DNA of 64,000 nucleotides from Subtercola sp. Z020 (GCF_002931235.1 NZ_PSTT01000100.1:1-64000), one strand, 5' to 3'. Counted from the stretch's first letter, positions 22,908 to 32,362 are shown. The notes: generated by a model from the letters alone, not told the origin. Numbers and translations are program-made.

Positions 22908-25553
22908 ATGAGCATCACCGCCACGCAGACCCTGACCACCGACGTCTGGCTCGAGAACCGCCGGGGAACCTCGACCCTCGGAATCGGCGAGAGCCGGCCC
23001 AGACTCTCCTGGCTGTCCCCTCTCGAGAACACCCCCGCCGCAGTCGAGATCGAGTTGAGCGACAACGAAGGGCGACGAGACGTCGCCGCCGTCGACCCGC
23101 ACACCACCCGGCTCATCGACTGGCCCTTCCACCCGCTGCGCTCCCGCGAGCAGGTCCAGATCCGTCTGCACATCACGCAACACGACGGGCGGGAGAGCTG
23201 GAGCCAGCCACTGACCATCGAAGCGGGACTGCTGGAGCGTCAGGACTGGTCCGTGCCGTTCATCAGCCCCTCCCCTTCTGCCCCTCAGGGAACCCTTCGA
23301 CCCGGGTACCTCCTGCGTGCCGAGTTCGACGCAGAAGACCTCGGAATAGACCGGACTCGAATCAGCCAGGCCCGGATCTACTCGACTGCCCACGGCATGT
23401 ACGAGCTGGAGATGAACGGAAAGCCGGTCAGCGACGAGTTGCTGGCGCCCGGGTGGACGAGCTACACCCACCGCATCCGCTACCAGACCACCGACATCAC
23501 GAGAAGCCTCCTGCCGGGCAGGAACGCCATCGGCGTGTGGCTGGCAGACGGCTGGTATCGCGGGCGGATCGGGTTCGACGGCGGCGTCTGGGATGCCTAC
23601 GGTCCAGACGTCTCCGTTCTGCTGCAACTCGAGTTGACACTGGATGATGGCGCCGTCGTCATCGTTCCGCTGGAGAACTCCTGGAGACACAGCGTCTCTC
23701 CGATTATCGCTACCGGACTCTACGAAGGCGAGACCTATGACGCCCGGGCTTTCCCGACAGGATGGAGCACACCGCACTTCGACGACTCCGACTGGCACAC
23801 ACCCAGCCGACTGGAGCTCGCTGACCACGCGGCCGTCATCGAAGCACCGACCGGACCACCGGTCAGAGTCACGGAGACACTGCGGCCAACACGTACGGAG
23901 GTGTTGCCGAGCGGGCGCATCCGGTTGGACTTCGGCCAGAACATCGCCGGTCGGCTCCGGATCCGGGTCAACGGCCCCGCCGGCCACGAACTCAGACTCC
24001 ACCATGCCGAAGTCATCGAAGACGGACTCCTCGGCACCCGCCCCCTCCGCACCGCCATCTCGATCGACACCTACACCTGCAGCGGCGGCGATGGAATCGA
24101 GGAGTGGAGCCCCCGCTTCACCATCCACGGTTTTCAGTACGCCGAACTGGAGAACTGGCCGGGCTCCGTCGAAGACGTCGACGTGGAGGCGCTCGTCATC
24201 CACACCGACATGGAGAGAACCGGGTGGTTCGACAGCTCTCACCCAGGCCTGAACCGACTCCACGAGAACGTCGTCTGGAGCATGCGCGACAACTTCGTCG
24301 ACCTGCCCACCGACTGCCCCCAACGAGACGAACGAGCGGGCTGGACCGGCGACATCCAGGTCTTCACCCCAACCGCCCTCTACCTTTACGGTGCCCACGG
24401 AACCCTCACCGGCTGGCTCCGTGACCTCGCGTTCGAACAACAGGACCAGGGCCACGTACCGAACTTCGTGCCCTGGATCGAGTGCGGGTTTCCGAACTTT
24501 CCGACTGCAGCCTGGGGCGACGCCGCCGTCATCGTGCCGTGGGAGCTGTACCGGCACGACGGCGACACCCGCGTGCTCGCCGAGCAGTACCAGAGCATGA
24601 AGGACTGGGTCGATCTGGTCTACCGACTCACCGGGGAGACCGGCCTGTGGAACACCGGGTTCCAACTCGGTGACTGGCTCGATCCCGCCGCGCCCCCCGA
24701 CCACCCCGGCAACTCGCAGACCGACAAGTATCTTGTCGCGACCGCCTATCACGTGAAGACAGCCCGGATCCTTGCTGACGTTGCCCGCATCCTCGGCAAC
24801 ACCGACGACGCGGAGCGCTACACAGAGATCGCAGGCAAGGCGGCCACGGCATTCCGTGAGGAATACCTGTCGGAGACCGGGCGGGTCGTCAGCGACACCG
24901 TGGCATCCCTCGCCATCGCACTCGTCTTCAACCTGTTCGCCACCACGGAACAGGCCGCGCACGCCGGTCGACGCCTGGTCGACCTGGTCGCAGCATCCGG
25001 ATACCACATCACCACCGGATTCGTCGGCACGCCCATCATCTGCGACGCGCTCACCATCGCCGGCAGCGTCGACTCAGCCTACCGACTACTCCTCCAGGAC
25101 GAACTGCCCTCGTGGCTGTATCCCGTCTCGATGGGGGCCACGACCGTCTGGGAGCGCTGGGACAGCATGCTGCCCGACGGCTCGATCAACCCCGGAGGCA
25201 TGACCTCCTTCAACCACTACGCCCTCGGCGCCGTGGCCGACTTCATGCACCGCGTCGTCGCCGGACTCAGCACGGAAGGCATCGGCGGCCGGGCGCTCCG
25301 GATCGCGCCCCAGCCCGGCGGCGGCCTGACCCGCGCCTCCGCGGAACACCGCGGGCCCCTCGGAACAGCATCGGCCTCATGGACCCGGATCGGCACGACA
25401 TTCGAGCTCGACGTCGAGGTGCCACCGGGAGCCACCGCGACAGTCATCCTGCCGGGCACCAGCGGCGAGACCATTCCGGTCGGGCCCGGCCGACACCACT
25501 TCACCAGCACCTTCACCTCAGCCGAGGACGACCAGAAAGAACCCACACCGTGA
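22908..25553 (+). CDS. Alpha-L-rhamnosidase (GH78)
   Basis: An 881-aa GH78 enzyme with no signal peptide, so cytoplasmic. N-terminal beta domains contain WLADGWYRGRIGFDGG; the (alpha/alpha)6 barrel has the family signature DCPQRDERAGWTGD at residues 469-482, which carries the catalytic acid region. It removes terminal alpha-L-rhamnose. The ATG lies two bases after the permease stop and the gene overlaps the next by 4 bp, so import and rhamnose removal are made together. The substrate is likely a rhamnose-capped plant glycan such as arabinogalactan or rhamnogalacturonan fragments. Confidence 0.92.
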   Translation: MSITATQTLTTDVWLENRRGTSTLGIGESRPRLSWLSPLENTPAAVEIELSDNEGRRDVAAVDPHTTRLIDWPFHPLRSREQVQIRLHITQHDGRESWSQPLTIEAGLLERQDWSVPFISPSPSAPQGTLRPGYLLRAEFDAEDLGIDRTRISQARIYSTAHGMYELEMNGKPVSDELLAPGWTSYTHRIRYQTTDITRSLLPGRNAIGVWLADGWYRGRIGFDGGVWDAYGPDVSVLLQLELTLDDGAVVIVPLENSWRHSVSPIIATGLYEGETYDARAFPTGWSTPHFDDSDWHTPSRLELADHAAVIEAPTGPPVRVTETLRPTRTEVLPSGRIRLDFGQNIAGRLRIRVNGPAGHELRLHHAEVIEDGLLGTRPLRTAISIDTYTCSGGDGIEEWSPRFTIHGFQYAELENWPGSVEDVDVEALVIHTDMERTGWFDSSHPGLNRLHENVVWSMRDNFVDLPTDCPQRDERAGWTGDIQVFTPTALYLYGAHGTLTGWLRDLAFEQQDQGHVPNFVPWIECGFPNFPTAAWGDAAVIVPWELYRHDGDTRVLAEQYQSMKDWVDLVYRLTGETGLWNTGFQLGDWLDPAAPPDHPGNSQTDKYLVATAYHVKTARILADVARILGNTDDAERYTEIAGKAATAFREEYLSETGRVVSDTVASLAIALVFNLFATTEQAAHAGRRLVDLVAASGYHITTGFVGTPIICDALTIAGSVDSAYRLLLQDELPSWLYPVSMGATTVWERWDSMLPDGSINPGGMTSFNHYALGAVADFMHRVVAGLSTEGIGGRALRIAPQPGGGLTRASAEHRGPLGTASASWTRIGTTFELDVEVPPGATATVILPGTSGETIPVGPGRHHFTSTFTSAEDDQKEPTP

Positions 25554-26596
25554 CCGACTTGCAGACCGTCATCCGCCCCGGCCAGCCCTGGCTCGACACC
25601 GCGGGCAACCGCATCCACGCCCACGGCGGCTCCATCATCACCGTCGACGGGACCTTCTACTGGTACGGCGAGAACAAAGAACGATCCACCCCCGGCTCCG
25701 ACATCTGGCATTGGGGCGTGCGCTGCTACTCCTCGACAGACCTCATCAACTGGGACGACCGCGGACTGATCATCCCGCCCGACGAGACCGACCCTGACTC
25801 CCCCACGCACCCGACGCAGTACGTCGACCGACCCCACATCATCTACAACGAAACCACCGGCACGTTCGTCTGCTGGCTCAAGATCATGACCAAAGGGTCG
25901 GTGCAGCGCTCGACGGTGCTCACCTCCGACTCCATCCTCGGCCCCTACACGATCGCCCGAACCTGGCTCCGGCCGCTCGGGATGAGCGCCGGCGACTTCG
26001 ACCTCGTCGTCGACCCGCACGACGGCAAGGGCTACTACTACTTCGAGCGCGTGCACTCGGAGATGATCTGCGCAGACCTGACGGACGACTACACCGATGT
26101 CACCGGGTACTACTCCACTCACTTCCCTCAGCCCCAACCCCCCTTCGTCAGGGAGGCGCCGGCCTACTTCACCCGTAACCGTCTTCACTACCTCGCAACT
26201 TCAGGAACGACCGGGTACTACCCGAACCCGTCGGAGGTTGCGGTGGCCCGCAGCTACCATGGCCCTTTCGAGGTGCTCGGCGATCTCCACCCCACCGACC
26301 GGTCGCGCACGTCGTTCCACTCCCAGATCTCGTCCATCTTCAAACACCCGACGAAGAAGGACCTCTATGTCGCACTCGGTGATCGCTGGCTCTCCACCTA
26401 CCTCGCCGACGGCGCCCAGGCGCAGGAAGCGTTCATCGAACACTTCGCCCCGGGCCGAGACAGCGACGAACCCATGGAAGAGTTCGCAGAGGTCAACACC
26501 TCGATCGCCGACTACGTCTGGCTCCCCATCCGCTTCGACGGGGACAAGCCCTTCATCGACTGGCGCGACGAATGGAGCCCCGAAGAATTCGACTGA
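25550..26596 (+). CDS. GH43-like glycosidase (exo-beta-1,3-galactanase type)
   Basis: A 348-aa five-bladed propeller-type protein: IHAHGGSIITVDGTFYWYGE, SSTDLINWDDRG, YVDRPHIIYNETTGTFVCW and AGDFDLVVDP. The AHGG...YYWYGE start is characteristic of the GH43 branch that includes galactan 1,3-beta-galactosidases. No signal peptide or CBM, so it would act on imported oligosaccharides. It starts with GTG in a 4-bp overlap with the rhamnosidase gene and ends the operon. Confidence 0.85.
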   Translation: MTDLQTVIRPGQPWLDTAGNRIHAHGGSIITVDGTFYWYGENKERSTPGSDIWHWGVRCYSSTDLINWDDRGLIIPPDETDPDSPTHPTQYVDRPHIIYNETTGTFVCWLKIMTKGSVQRSTVLTSDSILGPYTIARTWLRPLGMSAGDFDLVVDPHDGKGYYYFERVHSEMICADLTDDYTDVTGYYSTHFPQPQPPFVREAPAYFTRNRLHYLATSGTTGYYPNPSEVAVARSYHGPFEVLGDLHPTDRSRTSFHSQISSIFKHPTKKDLYVALGDRWLSTYLADGAQAQEAFIEHFAPGRDSDEPMEEFAEVNTSIADYVWLPIRFDGDKPFIDWRDEWSPEEFD

Positions 26597-26617
26597 ACGG
26601 ACGGCGCAGCTCCACGC

Positions 26618-26673
26618 CTCAGAACCTGAACCATTCTGAGACGTCTCAACCGAGGCCCCTGGAGTCTCGGTTG
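26618..26673 (+). terminator. Two stem-loops after the glycan operon
   Basis: CTCAGAA/TTCTGAG (26618-26624 and 26634-26640) and CAACCGAG/CTCGGTTG (26647-26654 and 26666-26673) are two consecutive perfect stems 20-80 bp after the last gene of the operon. They probably end its transcription. Confidence 0.7.
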
Positions 26674-26775
26674 CCCATCGCTAGGCGGGCTTTGACAACT
26701 GATCCCGGTGAGGGTTGGGCTTTTGCGAGACACGCTGCCGGTCATCCCAACGAGTGATGTCTGCCCGAGCCGGCC

Positions 26776-28014
26776 TTGGGGATGCCGCTCGCGGTTAGAG
26801 TTGCGCGTGTGTTGGTCTGGTTCGAGAAACGCCCGCGCGTCACCGACGCGGGCGTAGCGTTAGCGGCGTTCATCCTCTTTGGTGCGGCGGATTTTGTGCG
26901 CGACGGTGCCGCCGGGATGCTGATCGATATCGTGTTTGCGCTCTCGCTCGCTTTCTGGCGGCGGATGCCCAGCCTGGGTCTTGCGATCGCATGGGTGGGT
27001 GCGCTGGTGCAGGTCGCGACGGTCGACGGGCTGCTGGTCGGGGACCTCCTCATCCTCGCCGCGGTCTTCGCAACCGGGCTGGCAGTGAGCCGCGTTGTGC
27101 GTTGGGCAGGTCTTATATCGAGCCTGATCGGGGGAGGCATCGCCGGCGCCCGCCTGATCCTGTTCGCTCCTCCGACGGGCGACGGCGCCGCCATCCCGAC
27201 CGACCCGGTTTCGCGGGGAATCTACTTCGTGATCGCGAGCGGGGTGATAGCGGCGGCCCTTACCCTGTTCTGGGCGCTGGGGGTATTGGTGCGAAACCGG
27301 CGGGCATCGGCGGTCGCACGGGCCGACCGTGACCGCGACCGCATCCTCGCCGAGGCACGCCTCACCCAGGAACGCGAACGTGCCCTGCTCAGCCGGGAGA
27401 TGCACGACCTCATCGGCCACGCACTCGCCGTCGTCATCGCCCAATCCGATGGCGCGCGCTACGCGAAAGCCACCAACCCGCAGGCCGAGACGACCGCCCT
27501 GGAGACAATCAACCGCACCGCCCGTTCCGCGCTCGAGGACGTGCACGAACTGCTCAGCGTGCTGCGGGAACCCGGAGACGCGTCGACCGCTGGCATTCGC
27601 ACGGGCGACCTCGACCTGCTCGTCAACAGTGTGAGGCAGGCTGGCCTCGAGGTCACAATCGCTGAGACGGGTACCCGGATGCCGCTGACCGCAGCCCACG
27701 ATCTAGCGATGTTCCGGGTGCTGCAGGAGTCGCTCACCAACGCCATCAAGCACGGCGGCCGAGGAACAGCAGCAACCGTAAGCGTCGACTGGGGCACGAA
27801 CGACGTGCGCTTCGGCGTCACGACAGTGGAGACATCCGGCGACGATCTGCAGGCCACCGCCCGGCCCTCGCTGGCCGGCCAGGGACTCATCGGAATGCGA
27901 GAACGGATGCGGCTCCTCGACGGAACCGTCGATGCCGGCCCCCGAACCGACGGTCAGCCCGGGTTCCGGGTCGATGCCCGCCTACCTTACCGGGCCACGG
28001 GAGTACCGCAGTGA
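26776..28014 (+). CDS. Sensor histidine kinase (NarL/DesK class)
   Basis: A 412-aa membrane kinase. Five or so hydrophobic segments fill residues 20-175, without a large outside domain; a coiled linker follows. The dimerisation motif LSREMHDLIGHALAVVIAQ places the phosphorylated His at about 210, and the ATPase domain shows LQESLTNAIKHGG and GQGLIGMRERMRLL. Small intramembrane-sensing kinases of this type often respond to envelope stress. A later GTG start near 26806 is possible. It overlaps the response regulator by 4 bp. Confidence 0.9.
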   Translation: MGMPLAVRVARVLVWFEKRPRVTDAGVALAAFILFGAADFVRDGAAGMLIDIVFALSLAFWRRMPSLGLAIAWVGALVQVATVDGLLVGDLLILAAVFATGLAVSRVVRWAGLISSLIGGGIAGARLILFAPPTGDGAAIPTDPVSRGIYFVIASGVIAAALTLFWALGVLVRNRRASAVARADRDRDRILAEARLTQERERALLSREMHDLIGHALAVVIAQSDGARYAKATNPQAETTALETINRTARSALEDVHELLSVLREPGDASTAGIRTGDLDLLVNSVRQAGLEVTIAETGTRMPLTAAHDLAMFRVLQESLTNAIKHGGRGTAATVSVDWGTNDVRFGVTTVETSGDDLQATARPSLAGQGLIGMRERMRLLDGTVDAGPRTDGQPGFRVDARLPYRATGVPQ

Positions 28015-28679
28015 CCGCGGCGATTCGGGTGGGACTGGCGGATGATCAGCCCCTGTTCCGCGCCGGGATAGCCATGGTCGTGAATTCCCAACCCGACATC
28101 ACCGTCGAATGGGAAGCGTCGAACGGTGTCGAAGCCGTCGAGCTCGCCGCATCGACCCCGGTGGACGTCGTGCTGATGGATCTCGAGATGCCCCGAATGG
28201 GCGGCATCGAGGCGATCACCCGCGTGCTGGCCTTACCGTCGGATGCCGACGCACCGCCCCGGTTCATCGTGCTGACGACGTTCGATCTCGACGACCGCAC
28301 CTTCGAGGCCATCAACGCGGGGGCCAGCGGGTTCCTCCTCAAATCCACCGACCCCGAATTCCTGCTGGCGGCCATCCGCACCGTGCATTCCGGCAGCGCC
28401 GTGCTCGCGCCGAGCGCCACCGCCAATCTCATCCGGCGGTTCGCCGCACCGCACAGCGCGAACCGTTCTCAAGCGCTCGACTCGCTCACCCCTCGCGAAC
28501 ACGACCTCTTCGACCTCGTTGCAGCGGGGCTGAGCAACGCCGAAATCGCCACCTCGCTTCATCTCAGTGACACGACCGTGAAGACCCACGTCAGCCGCAT
28601 CCTCACCAAGCTCGGCCTCCGCGACCGCGTGCAGCTGGTGATCTTCGCCTACGAGAACGGGCTCATCGGCACCGATTGA
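28011..28679 (+). CDS. NarL/LuxR family response regulator
   Basis: A 222-aa regulator with receiver domain (phospho-acceptor Asp57 in VVLMDLEMPRMGG) and a C-terminal LuxR helix-turn-helix (LTPREHDLFDLVAAGLSNAEI then VKTHVSRILTKL). It starts with GTG in a 4-bp overlap with the kinase. Its probable target is the ABC/lipid-carrier operon starting 107 bp downstream, where direct repeats are present. Confidence 0.93.
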   Translation: MTAAIRVGLADDQPLFRAGIAMVVNSQPDITVEWEASNGVEAVELAASTPVDVVLMDLEMPRMGGIEAITRVLALPSDADAPPRFIVLTTFDLDDRTFEAINAGASGFLLKSTDPEFLLAAIRTVHSGSAVLAPSATANLIRRFAAPHSANRSQALDSLTPREHDLFDLVAAGLSNAEIATSLHLSDTTVKTHVSRILTKLGLRDRVQLVIFAYENGLIGTD

Positions 28680-28700
28680 GAGCTGGGCGTCATCACAGCG

Positions 28701-28727
28701 ATGTACGCGGAAGATGGTCACATGTAC
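28701..28727 (+). promoter_or_regulatory. ATGTAC direct repeat, possible response-regulator site
   Basis: ATGTAC occurs at 28701-28706 and 28722-28727, spaced 21 bp start to start (two helical turns), in the short gap between the response regulator and the ABC operon. Tandem sites on one face of the helix are common for NarL-type dimers. No clear -35/-10 pair is visible. Confidence 0.45.
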
Positions 28728-28786
28728 TGATTCGCCGGGCACCGGCCCTTCCTTAGCGTGGAATGACCCACGAGAAGGAGCTTCCG

Positions 28787-29544
28787 ATGAGCGACGAACC
28801 AAGCACCAGAGTTGCCGCGGCAGCGGTCGGCGTCAGCAAGGTCTACGGCAGCGGCGCCTCCGCAACGATGGCGCTCGACGCCATCGACCTCGAGATCAGC
28901 AGCGGCAGCCTGACCGCCATCATGGGCCCAGTGGCTCGGGCAAATCGACCCTGATGCACGTGTTCGCCGGACTCGACACGGCGACCAGCGGGCGGGTCAG
29001 CATCGGCGACACCGACATCACTCACCTCGAGGACAACGCCCTCACTCTCCTCCGTCGTCGCAGTCTCGGGTTCGTGTTCCAGGCCTTCAACCTCGTGCCC
29101 ACGCTCTCGGTGTTGGGCAACGTGACGCTGCCGTTCGAGCTCGACGGGCGAAAGCCCAGCGTCGCCGAGTTGGCGTGGGTGCGGCTGCTTCTCAACCGGC
29201 TCGGTATCGGAACGCTCGAAGCGCGCCGCCCGCACGAACTCTCTGGTGGGCAGCAGCAGCGTGTCGCGATCGCCCGCGCCCTGGCGATGCGGCCGCAGCT
29301 GATCTTCGCCGACGAGCCGACCGGCAACCTCGACTCTCGTTCCAGCCGCGAAGTGCTCGGGCTGCTGGGCGACCTGACCCGCGAGTTTCAGCAGACCGTC
29401 GTGCTCGTGACCCACGATCCGGTTGCCGCCTCGCACGCCGACCGGGTGATCTTCATCGCCGACGGACGGGTGGTTCAGGATGTCGCGAAGAGCGACGCCA
29501 AGACGCTCTCCGACATCATCCTGAGCCTCGAGGTCGCGGCGTGA
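28787..29544 (+). pseudogene. ABC transporter ATPase (MacB/LolD type) with Walker A frameshift
   Basis: The ATG at 28787 follows GAGAAGGAG and starts MSDEPSTRVAAAAVGVSKVY, a normal MacB-type N-terminus. At 28927-28929 the Walker A codons are out of frame: the sequence reads IMGPVARANRP and stops at 28954, whereas inserting one C into the CCC run would give IMGPSGSGKSTL and join the rest of the protein. From there everything is intact: [16 protein letters not shown] (Q-loop), [15 protein letters not shown] (signature), [13 protein letters not shown] (Walker B), VTHD (H-loop). Either a real one-base loss, a programmed frameshift, or a homopolymer sequencing error. Without correction no ATPase is made. 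Confidence 0.9.
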
Positions 29545-30965
29545 TCGCCCTCGCCTTCCGAGAGCTCTGGCACGGCGGCCGCCAGCACACGTCGAGCCTG
29601 CTCGTCGCGTTCATCACGTCGGTGTTCGCCACGATGATGATCGAAATGGACATCGTGCTGCGCGTTCAGTCCATCGGCGGCCAGTTCATCCAGCACGGTT
29701 ACGTTGTGGCGCTGCTCGACGTGCTCGACCTGCTGTTCTTCTTCATCGCCGTGTTCGTCGCGTGCATCGTCACCGCGAACACGTTCGGCATCATCATGGC
29801 CGGCCGCGCAAAACACATCGCGCTCATGCGGCTGCTCGGCGCGTCAGCGAGCACCCTTCGCGGCGCCATTGCGATCGAAGGCGCTGTCGTCGGACTCGTT
29901 GGCGGCGTGCTCGGGCTCATTGTGGGACTGCTCGTTGCGCAGATCACGTACGGCGCCCTCGTCTCGTCGGGCACCTTCGTGAACGTGTCGATCGACACTC
30001 TCTCCCCTCTCCTCGTCGCACCGGTTCTGGTCGGCGTGATCAGCACCACGGGAGCAGCCTGGTTCGGATCCCGCAAGATTCTGAACGTCTCCCCCATCGA
30101 AGCGACCGGCGCCACACAGGAACCGAAAGCCGTCACCGCCAGCGAGATGCCCCGGCGGCTCCGCACCCTCGTCATCGCTGCCTTCGTCGGCGGAATCGTG
30201 CTGCTCATCGCCGGGGTCGCTGTCGGGCTGAAGAGCCCGCTCGGACTGCTCATCGCGGCCCCGGGCGGCGCGCTGAGCTTCGTCGGGTTCGTTCTCGGGT
30301 CGTCGTTCTTCATCCCCGCGATGCTCAGAGCTGCCGGCCGGCTCACCGGCCGGTCAACTCCGAGTGTGCTCGCCAGCGCCAACGCGTTGCGCTACCCCGC
30401 GCGGTCTTCGCGATCGACGATCGGGCTGGTCATCGGGGTGACGCTCGTGACGATGTTCACTGTCGCCGGGCAGTCGTTCCTCGCCGAGAGCGGCCCCGTC
30501 GCAGCTGGAGCAGAAGCAGCCGACGCAGCTGGCGACCAGGCCTTTCTGCAACTGACCATGGGCATCCTCGCCGTGCTCATCGGGTTCTCGCTCGTGATCG
30601 CCGCCATCGGGCTCGTCAACTCGCTCTCCCTCAGCGTCATCCAGCGCCGCCGCGAAATCGGGTTGCTCCGCGCCCTCGGGTTCACCAAGAGGCAGGTTCG
30701 TACGATGATCCTGGCCGAGAGCATCCAACTCACCATCGTCGGCGGAGCCACCGGCCTCGTACTCGGCGTGTTCTACGGCTGGGCAGGCGTCCTCACCGCG
30801 ATCGCCAGCGACCACCACATCGGCGGTCTATTTCTGCCCACGATTCCCCCGTGGATCATCATCAGCATCATCGCCGGCGCCATCATCCTCGCCGTCGTCG
30901 CCTCCGCCGTTCCCGCCCGTTCCGCGGTACGGGTGTCCCCCGTCAGAGCATTGGCCATCGAATGA
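29541..30965 (+). CDS. FtsX/MacB-like ABC transporter permease
   Basis: A 474-aa permease, starting at GTG 29541 in a 4-bp overlap with the ATPase frame. It has an N-terminal helix, a FtsX core with helices near 60, 115 and 155 (GRAKHIALMRLLGASASTLR), a second half with QRRREIGLLRALGFTKRQVR, and a C-terminal helix (WIIISIIAGAIILAVVASAVPA). The two REIGLLRALG-type segments mark a duplicated FtsX unit as in DevC/BceB-type exporters. With its ATPase it would extract or sense a membrane-bound compound rather than import a nutrient. Confidence 0.88.
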   Translation: MIALAFRELWHGGRQHTSSLLVAFITSVFATMMIEMDIVLRVQSIGGQFIQHGYVVALLDVLDLLFFFIAVFVACIVTANTFGIIMAGRAKHIALMRLLGASASTLRGAIAIEGAVVGLVGGVLGLIVGLLVAQITYGALVSSGTFVNVSIDTLSPLLVAPVLVGVISTTGAAWFGSRKILNVSPIEATGATQEPKAVTASEMPRRLRTLVIAAFVGGIVLLIAGVAVGLKSPLGLLIAAPGGALSFVGFVLGSSFFIPAMLRAAGRLTGRSTPSVLASANALRYPARSSRSTIGLVIGVTLVTMFTVAGQSFLAESGPVAAGAEAADAAGDQAFLQLTMGILAVLIGFSLVIAAIGLVNSLSLSVIQRRREIGLLRALGFTKRQVRTMILAESIQLTIVGGATGLVLGVFYGWAGVLTAIASDHHIGGLFLPTIPPWIIISIIAGAIILAVVASAVPARSAVRVSPVRALAIE

Positions 30966-31576
30966 TCCACATCCACACCGCCAGCCTCCTCGACCCCACA
31001 CCGCTTCTCGAAGGAGTCGGGCCATGGGCATTGGTCGTTGTCATGGCCATCGTCTTCATCGAGACCGGGCTGCTGTTTCCGTTCCTGCCGGGCGACACCC
31101 TCGTCTTCACCGCCGCCCTCCTCGCCGGGCCACTCGGACTGCCACTGCCACTGCTCGTCGTTGGCGTCGCGGCCGCCGCGATCCTCGGCGACCAGACGGG
31201 GTATCACATCGGCAAACCGTTCGGGCCGCGCCTCTTCAAGCCCGACGCGCGGATCTTCAAGACGAAGTACCGCGACCAAGCCGACGAGTTCTTCACCCGC
31301 TACGGCGGCCGCGCCCTCGTACTCGCGCGGTTCGTCCCGCTGGTGCGCACGTTCGTGCCGCCGATCGTCGGGATGTCGAAGATGCCGTTCCGATCGTTCC
31401 TCCTCTGGAACGGCATCGGCGGCATCGCCTGGGCGCTCATCCTCACCCTCGCCGGCTACTTCCTCGGCGGCATCCCGTTCGTCAGGGACAACATCGAAGT
31501 GATCGCCGTCCTCATTGTCATCGTCTCTGTGCTGCCGATCGTGATCGACATCCTCCGCCGACGCCGACAGTCCTGA
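30962..31576 (+). CDS. DedA family membrane protein (possible undecaprenyl-phosphate translocase)
   Basis: A 204-aa DedA/SNARE-associated protein with the usual features: ETGLLFPFLPGDTLVF, GDQTGYHIGKPFG, FTRYGGRALVLARFVPLVRT and FLLWNGIGGIAW. Members of this family have been shown to return undecaprenyl phosphate across the membrane. It starts in a 4-bp overlap with the ABC permease and shares an operon with PAP2 and UppP, which makes that role plausible here. Confidence 0.9.
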   Translation: MIHIHTASLLDPTPLLEGVGPWALVVVMAIVFIETGLLFPFLPGDTLVFTAALLAGPLGLPLPLLVVGVAAAAILGDQTGYHIGKPFGPRLFKPDARIFKTKYRDQADEFFTRYGGRALVLARFVPLVRTFVPPIVGMSKMPFRSFLLWNGIGGIAWALILTLAGYFLGGIPFVRDNIEVIAVLIVIVSVLPIVIDILRRRRQS

Positions 31577-31579
31577 CGG

Positions 31580-32362
31580 ATGCCCATGAATGTTCTTGGC
31601 GGATTGGTGCCGACCCTCGTAGCGGTGCTCCTGCTTGCCGCGATCGCGCTCATCGGGCTCACGGCGGCGCACGTGCCGCAAGCCACAGCACCGCTCTGGG
31701 CGATCCTCCGGGGTGCTACGCAACTCGCCGCCCTCAGCCTGGTGCTCGCCGGAATCCTGGGCAACCCGCTGCTCGTCACCGTAGGACTGATCGTCATGTT
31801 CGCTGCGGCCGTCCACACGGTCGCACGGCGCATCCACGCCAACCGGCAGCAGACCGCGGCCGTCGGCGCCGCGATGCTCGCCGGGAACGTCGCCGTGCTC
31901 GTCATCGTCTTCACCACGGGGGCGATCGAGTTCTCACCGCGCTACGCCCTCGCGATCGGCGGCATCGTCATCGGCAACACCATGAGCATCGCGACCCTGA
32001 CGGGGCGGACCTTCCACACGTCGGTTCGGGACCACTGGGGCGAGGTCGAAGGATGGCTCGCCCTCGGCGCCACACCACTGGAGTCGACCCGTCTGCTCGC
32101 CCGCACCGCCATCCACTCAGCCCTCGTGCCCTCGATAGACCAGACCAAGACAACCGGCGTCGTCGTGCTCCCCGGAGCATTCGTCGGTGCGATCTTCGGA
32201 GGTGCCTCACCCCTCGAAGCAGGCCGATTCCAGATCGTCGTGCTCGCCAGCATCCTGGCGGCTGGCACCATCACCGCCACCCTGCTCCTGCGCCTCATCG
32301 GCGCCGTCTCCCAGAAACCCGCACCCGAGATCTTCAGCCCACGGAAAGCCCGCACCACATGA
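31580..32362 (+). CDS. FetB/YbbM-like (UPF0014) membrane protein
   Basis: A 260-aa protein with about seven membrane segments. ILRGATQLAALSLVLAG, IGGIVIGNTMSIATLTG and LPGAFVGAIFGGASPLEAGRFQ match the UPF0014 permease family (FetB in E. coli, where it works with ATPase FetA in iron export). No FetA-like ATPase lies next to it. It begins three bases after DedA and overlaps the PAP2 gene by 4 bp. Its part in a lipid-carrier operon is unknown. Confidence 0.85.
   Translation: MPMNVLGGLVPTLVAVLLLAAIALIGLTAAHVPQATAPLWAILRGATQLAALSLVLAGILGNPLLVTVGLIVMFAAAVHTVARRIHANRQQTAAVGAAMLAGNVAVLVIVFTTGAIEFSPRYALAIGGIVIGNTMSIATLTGRTFHTSVRDHWGEVEGWLALGATPLESTRLLARTAIHSALVPSIDQTKTTGVVVLPGAFVGAIFGGASPLEAGRFQIVVLASILAAGTITATLLLRLIGAVSQKPAPEIFSPRKARTT

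Noticed and set aside
22845-25007. A 720-codon open frame on the minus strand across the rhamnosidase gene
   Set aside because: It is the antisense shadow of a well-supported GH78 gene; its product is Val/Asp/Gly-rich with no family motifs, as expected from high-GC codon bias.
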